A stretch of 64,000 nt of DNA, from positions 1 to 64,000 of the forward strand of contig NZ_AVFL01000032.1 in the NCBI RefSeq assembly GCF_000576635.1, read 5' to 3'. The DNA comes from Skermanella stibiiresistens SB22 (GTDB lineage Bacteria; Pseudomonadota; Alphaproteobacteria; Azospirillales; Azospirillaceae). The position numbers and the translations under genes are program-made. The notes below the pieces were generated by a model. The model was given only the letters and a program-made list of their open reading frames with translations, did not search any database and was not told where the DNA came from. Below, piece by piece: positions 27,051 through 36,364 of this stretch (within the stretch, counting starts at the first letter, position 1; every line of letters starts with the position of its first letter).

Positions 27051-28306
27051 GGCCGCGGCATCGTGAACGTGAAGGTCGTGCCGTCGCGATCCGAGGACGT
27101 CACCTCCATGCGGCCGCCGTGTGACCGGGCGATCTCGGACGCGATGTAGAGGCCAAGCCCCAAGCCCGCCTGCGGCTTCGCGGACACCGAGCGGTGGAAT
27201 GGCTGGAACAGCTGCGGTAGCGTTTCCCTCGGGATGGCGGGGCCGTGGTTGGAGACCGAAAGCACGAAGGCGTCCGGGCTTCCTCCGGAACCGGAACTGG
27301 CGGAAACGGTGACTGGCTGATCCGATGCGCCATGGGTCAGCGCGTTCATCAGCAGGTTCGACAAAAGCTGGGCGATCCGGTCCCGGTCGCAGAAAACAAC
27401 TTCCGGGATTCGCAGGCTGGTGTGGATGACGCGGTTGGAGCCAGCGCCCTTCAGTTCGGCGATCACGTGCAGAAGCGCCTCCTCAAGGTCTCGGCACGGC
27501 TGCATGTCGACGGGAATGCCGCCGCCCAGCCGCCCACGCGCGAAGTCCAGGACGTCGTCGACCAGGCGGGACGCGCGCTCGCTGCTCGTCCGCATGTGAT
27601 TGAGGATCGACAGCATCGTCGCGTCGGTGGCCCGGCGTGTCAGGAGGTCCGCTCCCGAACTGATCGCGAACAGCGGGTTCCGCAGGTCGTGACCGAGCAC
27701 CGCGATGAACTGCTCCCGCAACTCGGCGGTTTGCCGTTGATCCAGCAGGTCCTCCTGCGCCTTCCTATGCCGGTCCTCGGATTCCAATTGAACCGAGATC
27801 AGCTTGGAAAAGGATTCCATCATGGAGGTGACCTTGAGGTCCGAGAGCTTGGCCGGCAGGGGATCTATGGCGCACAAGGTGCCGAAATACTCACCATTCA
27901 CCTTGAAGATCGGGAACGAGATATAGCTCTCGAACTGGTACATCCTCGGTATCGGGTGGTCGCGGTATGTCGGGTTCTCACTGACGTTATCGATGACCAC
28001 GGGACGCTTCAGGTCGCGAACCTCCGCGCAAAGCGTCGTCGTGATGTCGAGTTCAGCGCCGGGCCTCAAGCCAAAGTCGATCTTGTCCAGCACGGCGCAT
28101 GCCGTCCACGACCCCTCGGTGACACGCGCCACGGTGACGAAGCGCATGCCCGTCGTCTCGGCGACCACTTCCAGGATGGAGGGTATCGCGCTGATCCGGC
28201 CCACGGCTTCCACATCGGCCATGACCGACCGGCGCCTTGAGCTCAAGTCTTTCGAGGGTCTTAAGGACTCGGGGTTCTCAGGATTCACAAGGGTTCCCAC
28301 AGGCAC
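27047..28306 (-). CDS. GAF-domain sensor histidine kinase
   Basis: A soluble hybrid of an N-terminal GAF sensor (about residues 45-180) and a histidine kinase, 419 aa in all. The phospho-acceptor site is 'FIAVLGHDLRNPLFAISSG' near residue 205. The ATPase boxes are 'NLLMNALTHG' and 'GLGLGLYIASEIARSHGG'. There are no membrane segments, so it should sense a cytoplasmic signal. No response regulator is adjacent. The start may be TTG or GTG at 28306, or ATG at 28222 ('MADVEAVGR'), which would remove 28 polar residues. Confidence 0.86.
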   Translation of the reverse strand: MPVGTLVNPENPESLRPSKDLSSRRRSVMADVEAVGRISAIPSILEVVAETTGMRFVTVARVTEGSWTACAVLDKIDFGLRPGAELDITTTLCAEVRDLKRPVVIDNVSENPTYRDHPIPRMYQFESYISFPIFKVNGEYFGTLCAIDPLPAKLSDLKVTSMMESFSKLISVQLESEDRHRKAQEDLLDQRQTAELREQFIAVLGHDLRNPLFAISSGADLLTRRATDATMLSILNHMRTSSERASRLVDDVLDFARGRLGGGIPVDMQPCRDLEEALLHVIAELKGAGSNRVIHTSLRIPEVVFCDRDRIAQLLSNLLMNALTHGASDQPVTVSASSGSGGSPDAFVLSVSNHGPAIPRETLPQLFQPFHRSVSAKPQAGLGLGLYIASEIARSHGGRMEVTSSDRDGTTFTFTMPRP

Positions 28307-28420
28307 CTAGGTTGGCCTTCCATCTTCACCGCTCCGATGCCTGGATTTGCTTGCCGTGAGCGTAGATCGACCGGTCCCCCGCATCAAGCGCGGGCTTTGG
28401 GGCGATGGGATGGCGTTGGA

Positions 28421-29788
28421 CTATTCCGCCGCCTGCCGGGTCCCCAGCCACCCACCCAGATCGGATAGGGCGCGTCGCGTGTAGGCCAGCTTGCGGTCTC
28501 GACCTTTGATTTTACCGTCAAGATCGGGAAAAAGTCCGAAATTCACGTTCATCGGCTGGAAGGTCTCCGCCTCGGCACCACCAGTGATGTGGCTGAGCAA
28601 CGCTCCCAGCGCCGTCGTCGGGGGAGGGTTGGGACACACCTGACCGGTCCGATCGGCGGCGGCGAAACGGCCGGTGAGCAGGCCCATGGCGGCGGATTCC
28701 ACATAACCCTCCACACCGGTCACCTGTCCGGCGAAACGAAGCCGCAACATCGCCTTCAGCCGCATCTGCCCATCCAGCAGCTTGGGGCTGTTCAGGAAGG
28801 TGTTGCGGTGCAAGCCGCCCAAGCGCGCGAACTCGGCGTTCTCCAAGCCGGGGATCATACGGAATACCCGCGTCTGGTCGGCGTATTTCATCTTCGTCTG
28901 GAAACCGACCAGATTGTAGAGCGTGCCCAGGGCATTGTCCTGGCGCAGTTGGACAATCGCGTGGGATCGCGTTCCCGTGTGGGGGTTGGTCAAGCCCACG
29001 GGCTTCATCGGGCCATAGCGCAAGGTGTCGATGCCGCGCGACGCCATCACCTCGATCGGCAGGCAGCCCTCGAAGTAGGGGGTGTTCTTCTCCCACTCCT
29101 TGAAGTCGGTCTTGGGCGCGTCGATCAGGGCCTGGATGAAGGCTTGGTACTGATCGCGGTCCATCGCGCAGTTGATGTAATCCTTGCCCGTGCCGCCGGG
29201 CCCGGGCTTGTCATAGCGCGACTGGAACCACGCCTTCGACAGGTCGATGCTCTCGGTGTGGACGATCGGCGCGATGGCGTCGAAGAAGGCGAGGCTTTCC
29301 TCCCCGGTCAACTCACGCACCGCTTCGGCCAGGGCTGGCGAGGTCAGGGGGCCGGTCGCCACGATGACGTTGTCCCAATCGTCGGGTGGCAAGCCGGCGA
29401 CCTCCTCCCGCACCAGGGTCACCAACGGGTGGTTCTCCAGAGCTTCGGACACGGCCTTGGAGAAGGCGTCGCGGTCGACCGCGAGCGCGCCACCGGCGGG
29501 CACCTTGTGCAGATCAGCGCATCGGATGATCAGTGATCCGCACCGGCGCATCTCCTCGTGCAGCAATCCGACCGCGTTGTACTCGGCGTCGTCGGATCGG
29601 AACGAGTTGGAGCACACCATCTCGGCCAGTCCATCGGTCTGATGGGCGTCGGTCTTCCGCACGGGGCGCATCTCATGCAGCACGACCGGCACGCCGGACG
29701 CGGCGATCTGCCAAGCCGCCTCGCTGCCGGCGAGCCCGCCGCCGATGACATGGATTTCCCGATCTTGGATCCGAGATGATGGGGTCAT
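28421..29788 (-). CDS. trmFO: tRNA (uracil-54-C5)-methyltransferase TrmFO, folate-dependent
   Basis: A 455-aa FAD enzyme that uses methylenetetrahydrofolate to form ribothymidine at tRNA position 54. The FAD fold '[18 protein letters not shown]' and '[20 protein letters not shown]' (with catalytic Cys) are conserved. The C-terminal '[12 protein letters not shown]' motif identifies TrmFO. The ATG at 29788 was chosen over longer readings, which lack conserved sequence. The neighbouring 5' gene is divergent (DUF1499). Confidence 0.94.
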   Translation of the reverse strand: MTPSSRIQDREIHVIGGGLAGSEAAWQIAASGVPVVLHEMRPVRKTDAHQTDGLAEMVCSNSFRSDDAEYNAVGLLHEEMRRCGSLIIRCADLHKVPAGGALAVDRDAFSKAVSEALENHPLVTLVREEVAGLPPDDWDNVIVATGPLTSPALAEAVRELTGEESLAFFDAIAPIVHTESIDLSKAWFQSRYDKPGPGGTGKDYINCAMDRDQYQAFIQALIDAPKTDFKEWEKNTPYFEGCLPIEVMASRGIDTLRYGPMKPVGLTNPHTGTRSHAIVQLRQDNALGTLYNLVGFQTKMKYADQTRVFRMIPGLENAEFARLGGLHRNTFLNSPKLLDGQMRLKAMLRLRFAGQVTGVEGYVESAAMGLLTGRFAAADRTGQVCPNPPPTTALGALLSHITGGAEAETFQPMNVNFGLFPDLDGKIKGRDRKLAYTRRALSDLGGWLGTRQAAE

Positions 29789-29945
29789 GGATATGCTTGC
29801 CTTCCTGATTTCAACTGCGCAGATGGCGCATCGGCCGCCGATTGGCAAGAGCTTGGTGACGCTCGCCTGAATGACCGCTTGCATGCTCGCGGACCGCGCG
29901 GGCAAATCATCGGCTTCGGATGTGAACCCCGTCGGGAGGTGCCTT

Positions 29946-30446
29946 GTGAAATCAATAGCCAGAGTGGCGCTCGTCGTGGTCTTGGTGGCGGTCGCCGGCT
30001 GGTATGGTTGGCAGCTTGGCCCCTGGGCCGACGCCACGCCTTACGCGGAACCGATCGACTTCGCCAATCTGGAACTGGCGTCGTCGCCAAATCAGTATCT
30101 GGTGGCACCCGTCGGCGCGACGCCGAAGGCGAAGCCGGATGCCGTCAGCCCCGTCTTCGCGGTGCCGGTAGACACCCTGCGCGACGCGGTGCTGGCGGTC
30201 ACGGCCGAGGCGCCCCGCTTCAAGGTCCTCGATCGATCCGCGGATGGCACGCGGATGGTGCTGGTCCAGCGGAGCGCCATCCTGCGCTTTCCCGACTACA
30301 TCAACGTGGAGATCCTGCCGGCGGGTCAGGATGGTTCCACGCTCGCCGTGTACAGTCGGTCGCGGTTCGGCTACTCGGACGTGGGCGTCAACCGCGCGCG
30401 GGTCGAGGCTCTGCTGGCCGACGTCCGTCGGCGGATCGGTGGGTGA
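29946..30446 (+). CDS. DUF1499 family membrane-anchored protein
   Basis: A 166-aa protein with a single N-terminal membrane segment ('[19 protein letters not shown]') and a soluble DUF1499 domain with '[19 protein letters not shown]' and '[13 protein letters not shown]'. The family is widespread in alphaproteobacteria and its function is unknown. The start is GTG at 29946, preceded by GGAGG at 6-bp spacing, a clearer signal than any ATG upstream. It is divergent from trmFO. Confidence 0.78.
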   Translation: MKSIARVALVVVLVAVAGWYGWQLGPWADATPYAEPIDFANLELASSPNQYLVAPVGATPKAKPDAVSPVFAVPVDTLRDAVLAVTAEAPRFKVLDRSADGTRMVLVQRSAILRFPDYINVEILPAGQDGSTLAVYSRSRFGYSDVGVNRARVEALLADVRRRIGG

Positions 30447-30462
30447 TCCTACCGCTCCCGCG

Positions 30463-30801
30463 TCACTGCTGTCGCGGGGGAGTACCCGCCGAGGGCGGTG
30501 GGTTGGCGCGGTCGTTCTGGGCCTCGCCGGGTGCCGTCATGTCGGCGGGGGCGTCGCTGGCCCGAGGTGTCGCGCCAGGCATTCCGGCCTCCCCTTGGCC
30601 GGTGAGTTCGCGGCTGGGAGCTTCCCCGGAAATACCGGGAGTGGGCGCCAGTTGATCGGTCGTTGTCTGGTCGCGCGGCTGGGGAGCCGTCATCAGGGGC
30701 TTGTCGCCGGGATCGTTCGCGGGATTGGCCGGAGCCTGGGCGAAGGCGGCGGGGGACGCCACGATCAACGATGCCGCGGCGGCGAGCAGGATCTTGCGCA
30801 T
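30463..30801 (-). CDS. small secreted Pro/Thr-rich hypothetical protein
   Basis: A 112-aa protein with a signal peptide ('ILLAAAASLIVASPAAFAQ', about residues 1-22). The mature part is about 90 residues long, low-complexity, rich in Pro, Ala, Thr and Asp, and has no Cys. I recognise no domain. The ATG at 30801 follows AGGA at 8 bp; upstream starts would remove the signal-peptide arrangement. It is convergent with the DUF1499 gene and divergent from the DUF3574 gene. It may be a periplasmic or extracellular disordered protein. Confidence 0.6.
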   Translation of the reverse strand: MRKILLAAAASLIVASPAAFAQAPANPANDPGDKPLMTAPQPRDQTTTDQLAPTPGISGEAPSRELTGQGEAGMPGATPRASDAPADMTAPGEAQNDRANPPPSAGTPPRQQ

Positions 30802-30899
30802 GACGGTGTTCCTTTCGCGGTGTAGCATCATACAACAGCTCAACCGAGCGGAAATTCCCGCGGGTCCGGCCTTGGGCTTGGCCGAAGGGGGGACACGCG

Positions 30900-31313
30900 A
30901 TGCGCGACACGGTTTTGGCGGTCATGGTGGCCAGCGTCTTCTTGGGTGGTTGCGCGGGCCCGATGACCGTCGGCTGCGGTCCCGGCGGCAGTCCAGGCGT
31001 GGTGGCCGAGGTCGTCTTCGGCCGTAATATCGGCGACGCCCTCGGCGTGAGTGACGCGGATTGGAACCGCTTCCTGGACGAGGAGGTGACACCGCGTTTT
31101 CCAGATGGCCTGACCGTCTTGGATGCGGGTGGGCAGTGGCGCGACACCGAGCGCGGCACGGTGGTGCGCGAGCCGAGCAAGGTTGTCGTGATCGTGCTGT
31201 TGGACGAGGTGCTGGACCGGCCCCGGATCGGGCAGATCGCCGAAGCCTATAAGACCAAGTTCAAGCAGCAGGCCGTGTTGACCATGCTGCGGCCGGCTTG
31301 CGTCAGCTTCTAG
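30900..31313 (+). CDS. DUF3574 lipoprotein
   Basis: A 137-aa protein with a lipoprotein signal peptide (lipobox 'FLGGCAG' near residue 18). The DUF3574 domain contains 'VFGRNIGDALGVSDADWNRF' and 'FPDGLTVLDAGGQW'. The function of this family is not known. The ATG at 30900 follows a weak ribosome site ('GGGGAC'). It is convergent with metW, leaving only 6 bp between stops, so transcripts from both may meet here. Confidence 0.78.
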   Translation: MRDTVLAVMVASVFLGGCAGPMTVGCGPGGSPGVVAEVVFGRNIGDALGVSDADWNRFLDEEVTPRFPDGLTVLDAGGQWRDTERGTVVREPSKVVVIVLLDEVLDRPRIGQIAEAYKTKFKQQAVLTMLRPACVSF

Positions 31314-31319
31314 GCTCCG

Positions 31320-31979
31320 TCAGTCGCCCATGCCGTTGCGCCGGAGCATGAAGACGCCCTGTTCGCCGAAGAAGTTGGCGACGCCATCGGCCGAGGCGAG
31401 ACGGGTGGGGCGATTGTCGCGTCCCAGGATCACGCTGCGGTCGATCGAGATGTCCAGCGTGTCGCACAGGCTGGTGAAATCCTTGATCGTGCAGAAATGG
31501 ATGTTGGGTGTCTCGAACCACTCGTAGCCCAGGCGCTCGGTCACCGGCATGCGGCCCATCCATAGCAGGGCCATGCGGATGCGCCAGTAGCCGAAGTTCG
31601 GAAACGACACGATCGCCCGGCGCCCGATCCGGACCAACTCGTTCAGCACCGTCCGCGGTGCCCGCATGGCCTGGAGCGTCTGGCTGAGGATGACGTAGTC
31701 GAAGGCGCCGCTCGGATAGTCCTTCAGGTCGGTCTCGGCGTCGCCCTGGATGACCGACAGGCCGTGGCTGACGCAAGTATGCACGCCGTCCATGCTGAGC
31801 TCGATGCCGCGGCCGTCGACGTTCTTCTCGTGGACGAGATAGTCCAGCAAGGCTCCATCGCCGCAGCCGATGTCGAGCACGCGGCTTGATGGATCGACCA
31901 TGTCGGCGATCAGCTTGAGGTCGAGCCGGATGCCGCCGGAACGGCGGCTTCGGATCGAGGTGCCGTCCAGTGGGCTCAT
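31320..31979 (-). CDS. metW: methionine biosynthesis protein MetW (SAM-dependent methyltransferase fold)
   Basis: A 219-aa class I methyltransferase-like protein. The SAM loop is '[15 protein letters not shown]' near residue 35. '[14 protein letters not shown]' and '[20 protein letters not shown]' (19 residues) are diagnostic for MetW. MetW acts with MetX in homoserine acylation in some bacteria, likely as an activator. Its ATG overlaps the metX stop (ATGA), so the two are translationally coupled. No terminator is obvious after it. Confidence 0.93.
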   Translation of the reverse strand: MSPLDGTSIRSRRSGGIRLDLKLIADMVDPSSRVLDIGCGDGALLDYLVHEKNVDGRGIELSMDGVHTCVSHGLSVIQGDAETDLKDYPSGAFDYVILSQTLQAMRAPRTVLNELVRIGRRAIVSFPNFGYWRIRMALLWMGRMPVTERLGYEWFETPNIHFCTIKDFTSLCDTLDISIDRSVILGRDNRPTRLASADGVANFFGEQGVFMLRRNGMGD

Positions 31980-33196
31980 ACCAGGGCCGCCCTTCTGTTG
32001 GTCAGGCCGCGGTGCTCGGCGCAGCCGTCCATGAAACCCCGCACCACTTGATGGAAATGCGGCTCCTCGAGCAGGAAGGCGTCGTGGCCCTTGTCGGTCG
32101 CGACCTCGACGAAACTGACATTGGCGGCGACCGCGTTCAACGCGTGGACGACGGCGCGCGACTCGGTGGTCGGGAACAGCCAGTCGCTGGAGAACGAGGT
32201 CAGGCAGAACCGTACCGGGGTGGGACCGCCCTCGTGCCGGAAGGCGTTGGCGAGCACGCCGCCATGTTCGGCGGCGAGGTCGAAGTAGTCCATCGCCCGC
32301 GTGATATAGAGATAGGAATTGGCATCGAACCGGTCGACGAAGGTGATGCCTTGGTGCCTGAGATAACTCTCGACCTGGAAATCCGCGTCGAACCCATAGG
32401 TCACGGTTTGGCGGTTCTGGAGGTTCCGGCCGAATTTGCGGTGGAGCGCCGCCTCCGACAGATAGGTGATGTGCGCGGCCATGCGCGCCACCGCCAGCCC
32501 GCGGTGGGGGCGCTTCTCCTGGTTGAGATAGTCGCCGTTGCACCAGTCGGGGTCGGCCATGATGGCTTGGCGCCCGACCTCGTGGAAGGCGATGTTCTGC
32601 GCGGAGTGGCGGGCCGCCGTCGCGATCGGCAGGGCGGCGAACACGGACTCCGGATAGCTGACCGCCCATTGCAGCACCTGCATGCCGCCCATCGACCCAC
32701 CGACCACGCAGAAAAGTTTCTCGATGCCCAGGTGGTCGATCAGCAGCTTCTGGGCGCGGACCATGTCGGCGATGGTGATGACGGGGAAATCGAGACCATA
32801 GGGCCGGCCGGTGGCCGGGTTGCTTTCCGCCGGTCCGATGCTGCCCATGCAGCCGCCGATCACGTTGGAGCAGATCACGAAATAGCGGTCGGTGTCGATC
32901 GGCCGACCCGGGCCGACCAGCATGCTCCACCATCCGGGTTTTCCCGAGACGGGATGATAATCGGAGACGAAGTGATCACCGGTCAGCGCGTGGCAGACCA
33001 TGACGGCGTTGGACTTGTCGGCGTTCAGCGTCCCATAGGTGCCGTAGGCGACGGTGAACCCGGAAAGTTCGACGCCGCAATCCAGGCGCATCGGCTGATC
33101 CACGCCCAGCGTCACCCGTTGGTTCGATCTTCCCGAGACGAAACCCTCAACCTCGGCCGTGGCCGGCGGCTGATTTAACGGAATGGACGCGGTCAT
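31976..33196 (-). CDS. metX: homoserine O-acyltransferase MetX
   Basis: A 406-aa alpha/beta hydrolase-fold enzyme that acylates homoserine at the first committed step of methionine synthesis. The nucleophile Ser lies in '[15 protein letters not shown]' near residue 165. Entry motifs '[20 protein letters not shown]' are conserved. Whether it uses acetyl- or succinyl-CoA cannot be read safely from the sequence. The ATG at 33196 is the first with a leader after the promoter at 33240-33269; upstream in-frame codons are not conserved. It precedes metW in a two-gene operon. Confidence 0.92.
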   Translation of the reverse strand: MTASIPLNQPPATAEVEGFVSGRSNQRVTLGVDQPMRLDCGVELSGFTVAYGTYGTLNADKSNAVMVCHALTGDHFVSDYHPVSGKPGWWSMLVGPGRPIDTDRYFVICSNVIGGCMGSIGPAESNPATGRPYGLDFPVITIADMVRAQKLLIDHLGIEKLFCVVGGSMGGMQVLQWAVSYPESVFAALPIATAARHSAQNIAFHEVGRQAIMADPDWCNGDYLNQEKRPHRGLAVARMAAHITYLSEAALHRKFGRNLQNRQTVTYGFDADFQVESYLRHQGITFVDRFDANSYLYITRAMDYFDLAAEHGGVLANAFRHEGGPTPVRFCLTSFSSDWLFPTTESRAVVHALNAVAANVSFVEVATDKGHDAFLLEEPHFHQVVRGFMDGCAEHRGLTNRRAALV

Positions 33197-33239
33197 CGGT
33201 CGAGCGAACCTGCTTCGATGGGGTAAGGGCGGAACCGCA

Positions 33240-33269
33240 TAGCTAGGGAGCAAGCCATGGGGGTGTCAA
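33240..33269 (-). promoter_or_regulatory. candidate sigma-70 promoter of metXW
   Basis: On the minus strand TTGACA (33269-33264) is an exact -35 box and TAGCTA (33245-33240) is a moderate -10 box, 18 bp apart. The leader to the metX ATG at 33196 is about 35-40 bases. I see no SAM riboswitch in it. Confidence 0.6.
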
Positions 33270-33361
33270 CGTTTTCTTTGATTTTACCCAGGTCCGATAC
33301 TACTACTATCCGGCTTCGTCCACCGCCCCGACCCAACTCTGACCGGCAAGACCTGAAGTCC

Positions 33362-34237
33362 ATGTCCTCACCTCCGCCATCGCTTGACGACCTGCGCCGC
33401 GAGATCGACGAAATCGATGACAAGATCCATGATCTGATCATGCGGCGCGCGCAGGTGGTCGAGCTCATCGGCATCGCGAAGCGGCCGGACAACCAGATCG
33501 TCCGTCCAGGGCGCGAGGCGACGATCCTGCGGCGGCTGGCCGCCCGGCATACCGGTACCTTTCCCCTGCCGGTGGTGGTCAGGCTGTGGCGCGAGATGAT
33601 CGCCACATATTCGCGTATCCAGGGACCGATGGCGGTGGCCGTCTACGCGCCGGAGGAACGGCGCGGTTTCTGGGACGTCTCGCGCGATCATTACGGCGGT
33701 TCGATCCCGATGACGGCGGTCAACACGCCGGCGGCGGCGATCCGCGCCGTGGCCGACGGCACCGCGACCGTTGGCGTGGTGCCGATGCCGGAGGAGGACG
33801 ACCACGATCCGTGGTGGCGCTACCTGATGAACCAGGACCCCAAGACGCCGAGGGTGGTCGCCAGCCTGCCGTTCTGCGGCCGCGGCAACGCGCGGGGTGA
33901 CGATCGGGAGGCGCTGGCCATCGCCTTGATCCAGCACGAGCGCACCGGAGACGACCGCACGCTGCTCGGCATCGAACTGACCGAGGACAAGAGCCGCGGG
34001 CGTCTGAAGGACGCCTTGGAGGCGGCCGGCCTGACGACCGTCAGCTTCCGCAGCTGGACCGGGCGGGAGACGGGCGGCGGCCCCCTTCATCTGGTCGAGG
34101 TCGCCGACTTCGTCGACGCCAAGGACAATCGGCTCGCCGCCTTCGCCGCCAACATGGGAGACATCCTGTTGCGGACCATCCCGATCGGTGGTTTCGCGGT
34201 GCCCCTGAGCCATGCGGCGGATGCCAGGAAGATCTGA
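33362..34237 (+). CDS. chorismate mutase with an uncharacterised C-terminal domain
   Basis: A 291-aa protein. Residues 1-95 are an AroQ-type chorismate mutase ('LRREIDEIDDKIHDLIMRR' with the catalytic Arg and Lys arrangement, 'RPGREATILRRL'). The remaining 190 residues are a second domain of unclear nature. It looks like a degenerate prephenate dehydratase or periplasmic-binding-like fold: 'PMAVAVYAPEERRGFWDVSR' at its start. I do not see the dehydratase catalytic TRF motif. Chorismate to prephenate is the expected reaction. hisC and tyrA follow, making a route to tyrosine and phenylalanine. The ATG at 33362 was chosen at the domain start. Confidence 0.82.
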   Translation: MSSPPPSLDDLRREIDEIDDKIHDLIMRRAQVVELIGIAKRPDNQIVRPGREATILRRLAARHTGTFPLPVVVRLWREMIATYSRIQGPMAVAVYAPEERRGFWDVSRDHYGGSIPMTAVNTPAAAIRAVADGTATVGVVPMPEEDDHDPWWRYLMNQDPKTPRVVASLPFCGRGNARGDDREALAIALIQHERTGDDRTLLGIELTEDKSRGRLKDALEAAGLTTVSFRSWTGRETGGGPLHLVEVADFVDAKDNRLAAFAANMGDILLRTIPIGGFAVPLSHAADARKI

Positions 34238-34309
34238 CGCATTCGACGATTCCCCAACGATCCCTTCCACGACTCCACAGATCGACTTCATCAGGAAAGT
34301 AGCGTTGCC

Positions 34310-35425
34310 ATGTCTGCTCCGGCTCCCCGTTCCGGAATTCTCGACATTTCGCCCTATGTCGGCGGCGAGGCCCATGCTCCTGGCGCCGACCGGCTGATCC
34401 GTCTCGCCTCCAACGAGGGAGCGCTGGGTCCCAGCCCGCGCGCCATGGAAGCGTACCAAGCGGCCGCGGCGGAACTGCATCGATACCCGGACGGTGGATC
34501 GACGGCGCTGCGTGACGGATTGGCGCGGCTGTATGGGCTCGACGCCGCCAGGATCATCTGCGGCACCGGATCGGACGAGCTGCTGGGGCTCCTGACCCGG
34601 GCCTACGCCGGCCCCGGCGACGAGGTGCTGTACAGCGCCCATGGTTTCCTGATGTACCCGATCTCGGCGATGGCGGTCGGGGCCAAGCCGGTGGCGGCGC
34701 CGGAGACGGGCCTGAAGGCCGATGTCGACGCCCTCTTGGCGCATGTCACCGAACGCACCAAGATCCTGTTCATCGCCAATCCGAACAACCCGACCGGCAG
34801 CTTCCTGACATCCGACGAGATGCGGCGCTTGCACGCCGGTCTGCCCGAGCATGTCGTGCTGGTGATCGACGCCGCCTACGCCGAATATGTCGACCGTCCC
34901 GATTACACCGCCGGTGAGGAGCTGGTGGAGGAGTTCGGCAACGTCGTGATGACGAGGACCTTCTCGAAGATCTACGCTCTTGGCGGATTGCGGCTGGGCT
35001 GGGCGTATTGCCCCCCCGCGATCGCCGATGTCCTGAACCGGGTGCGCGGCCCGTTCAACGTCAACTCGGCCGCCCAGATCGCCGGCGTCGCCGCCGTCGA
35101 GGACACCGCGTTCATCGAGGAGTCGCGGCGTCACAATGACATCTGGCGCGAGTGGCTGACCGCCCGGCTGACCGAGCTTGGGCTTGAGGTCCATCCCAGC
35201 ATCGCCAACTTCGTCCTGGTGTCCTTCGCGACCAAGTCGGGGAGCGGACAGCCGGGTGACGGGAACCAGGCGGCGGAGGCCGCCCGGCAATTCCTGAAGG
35301 CGCGCGGCATCCTGGTCCGGCAAATGGGGGGTTACGGCCTGCCGCACTGCCTCAGGATGTCGATCGGCACCGAGGAGGAGATGCGCGCCGTGGTGGACGC
35401 GGTCGCCGCTTTCCTGAAAGGGTGA
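34310..35425 (+). CDS. hisC: histidinol-phosphate / aromatic aminotransferase HisC
   Basis: A 371-aa class I/II PLP aminotransferase. The PLP Lys lies in 'TFSKIYALGGLRLGW' near residue 225, and 'NPNNPTGSFL' plus 'DAAYAEY' form the cofactor pocket. It sits between chorismate mutase and tyrA, so it likely transaminates prephenate or aromatic keto acids as well as, or instead of, imidazole acetol phosphate. A gap of 72 bp follows the chorismate mutase gene, and 3 bp separate it from tyrA. Confidence 0.9.
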   Translation: MSAPAPRSGILDISPYVGGEAHAPGADRLIRLASNEGALGPSPRAMEAYQAAAAELHRYPDGGSTALRDGLARLYGLDAARIICGTGSDELLGLLTRAYAGPGDEVLYSAHGFLMYPISAMAVGAKPVAAPETGLKADVDALLAHVTERTKILFIANPNNPTGSFLTSDEMRRLHAGLPEHVVLVIDAAYAEYVDRPDYTAGEELVEEFGNVVMTRTFSKIYALGGLRLGWAYCPPAIADVLNRVRGPFNVNSAAQIAGVAAVEDTAFIEESRRHNDIWREWLTARLTELGLEVHPSIANFVLVSFATKSGSGQPGDGNQAAEAARQFLKARGILVRQMGGYGLPHCLRMSIGTEEEMRAVVDAVAAFLKG

Positions 35426-35428
35426 TGC

Positions 35429-36349
35429 ATGACCGCGATTGAACCCGTGGAACGGCCGGCTCCCGCGGGGGAGCCGCTGTTCGACCGCGTCGCCTTCATC
35501 GGCATCGGCCTGATCGGCTCGTCGATGGCGCGCGCCATCGCCAAGCTGGGCCTGGCCCGCGAGATCGTTTGCAGTGCCCGCAGTCAAGCGACATGCGACA
35601 AGGCGCTGGAGCTTGGGCTGGTCGCCCGTGCTTCAACCGACGCCGCCTCCGTGGTGGCGGACGCCGATCTGGTCGTGCTGTGCGCTCCCGTAGGCGCCTA
35701 TGCCGCGATCGCTCCGGTGATCGGTCCGCGGCTTCGGCCCGGCGCGATCGTCACCGATGTCGGATCGGTCAAGCAGGCGGTGATCCGCGACGTCGCCCCT
35801 TATCTGCCCGAAGGCGTGCATCTGGTTCCGGGGCATCCGGTCGCCGGTACCGAGCACTCCGGACCGGAGGCGGGCTTCGCCGAACTGTTCGAGAACCGCT
35901 GGTGCATCCTGACACCGCCTCCGGGCGCCAACGAGGCGGCGGTCGACAAGGTCGCGGAGATGTGGCGCCGGTTTGGGTCGAACCTGGAGTTCATGGAGGC
36001 ATCGCATCACGACAAGGTGCTGGCGATCACCTCGCATCTGCCGCACCTGATCGCCTACACCATCGTTGGCACCGCCACCGATCTGGAGGAGGACACCAAA
36101 TCCGAGGTGATCAAGTTCTCGGCCGGTGGCTTCCGTGACTTCACCCGCATCGCGGCCAGCGATCCGGTCATGTGGCGCGACGTCTTCCTCAACAACCGTG
36201 AAGCCGTGCTGGAGATCATCCAGAGGTTCAACGAGGACCTGACGGCGCTTCAGCGCGCCATCCGGTGGGGCGAGGGCGACAAGCTGGAGGAGTTGTTCAC
36301 CCGCACCCGCGCGATCCGCCGCGGCGTGATCGACGCCAAGCAGGCCTGA
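35429..36349 (+). CDS. tyrA: prephenate/arogenate dehydrogenase TyrA
   Basis: A 306-aa NAD(P)-dependent dehydrogenase that turns prephenate (or arogenate) into hydroxyphenylpyruvate (or tyrosine). The Rossmann motif 'VAFIGIGLIGSSMARAI' starts near residue 17. 'GHPVAGTEHSGPEAGF' holds the catalytic His, and the all-helical C-terminal dimerisation domain ends with 'FTRTRAIRRGVIDAKQA'. No ACT domain is visible, so feedback by tyrosine may be weaker than in two-domain forms. It is the last gene of the cluster and is convergent with the DUF2125 gene. Confidence 0.92.
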   Translation: MTAIEPVERPAPAGEPLFDRVAFIGIGLIGSSMARAIAKLGLAREIVCSARSQATCDKALELGLVARASTDAASVVADADLVVLCAPVGAYAAIAPVIGPRLRPGAIVTDVGSVKQAVIRDVAPYLPEGVHLVPGHPVAGTEHSGPEAGFAELFENRWCILTPPPGANEAAVDKVAEMWRRFGSNLEFMEASHHDKVLAITSHLPHLIAYTIVGTATDLEEDTKSEVIKFSAGGFRDFTRIAASDPVMWRDVFLNNREAVLEIIQRFNEDLTALQRAIRWGEGDKLEELFTRTRAIRRGVIDAKQA

Positions 36350-36364
36350 GCCGGCTTCGGCGGA

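Noticed and set aside
28373-28400. A short CCCGC/GCGGG hairpin after trmFO
   Set aside because: The stem is only 5 bp with a 7-base loop and there is no T-tract, so a terminator call is not supported.
33170-33200. A sequence resembling part of the SAM-II riboswitch core near the metX start
   Set aside because: It is on the strand opposite to metX and inside the metX coding region; the real leader shows no pseudoknot pattern.
33368-35587. A 739-codon open frame on the minus strand
   Set aside because: It lies antisense to chorismate mutase, hisC and tyrA, has no recognisable domain, and its composition (Arg, Gln, His, Asp runs) is typical of the opposite strand of GC-rich genes.
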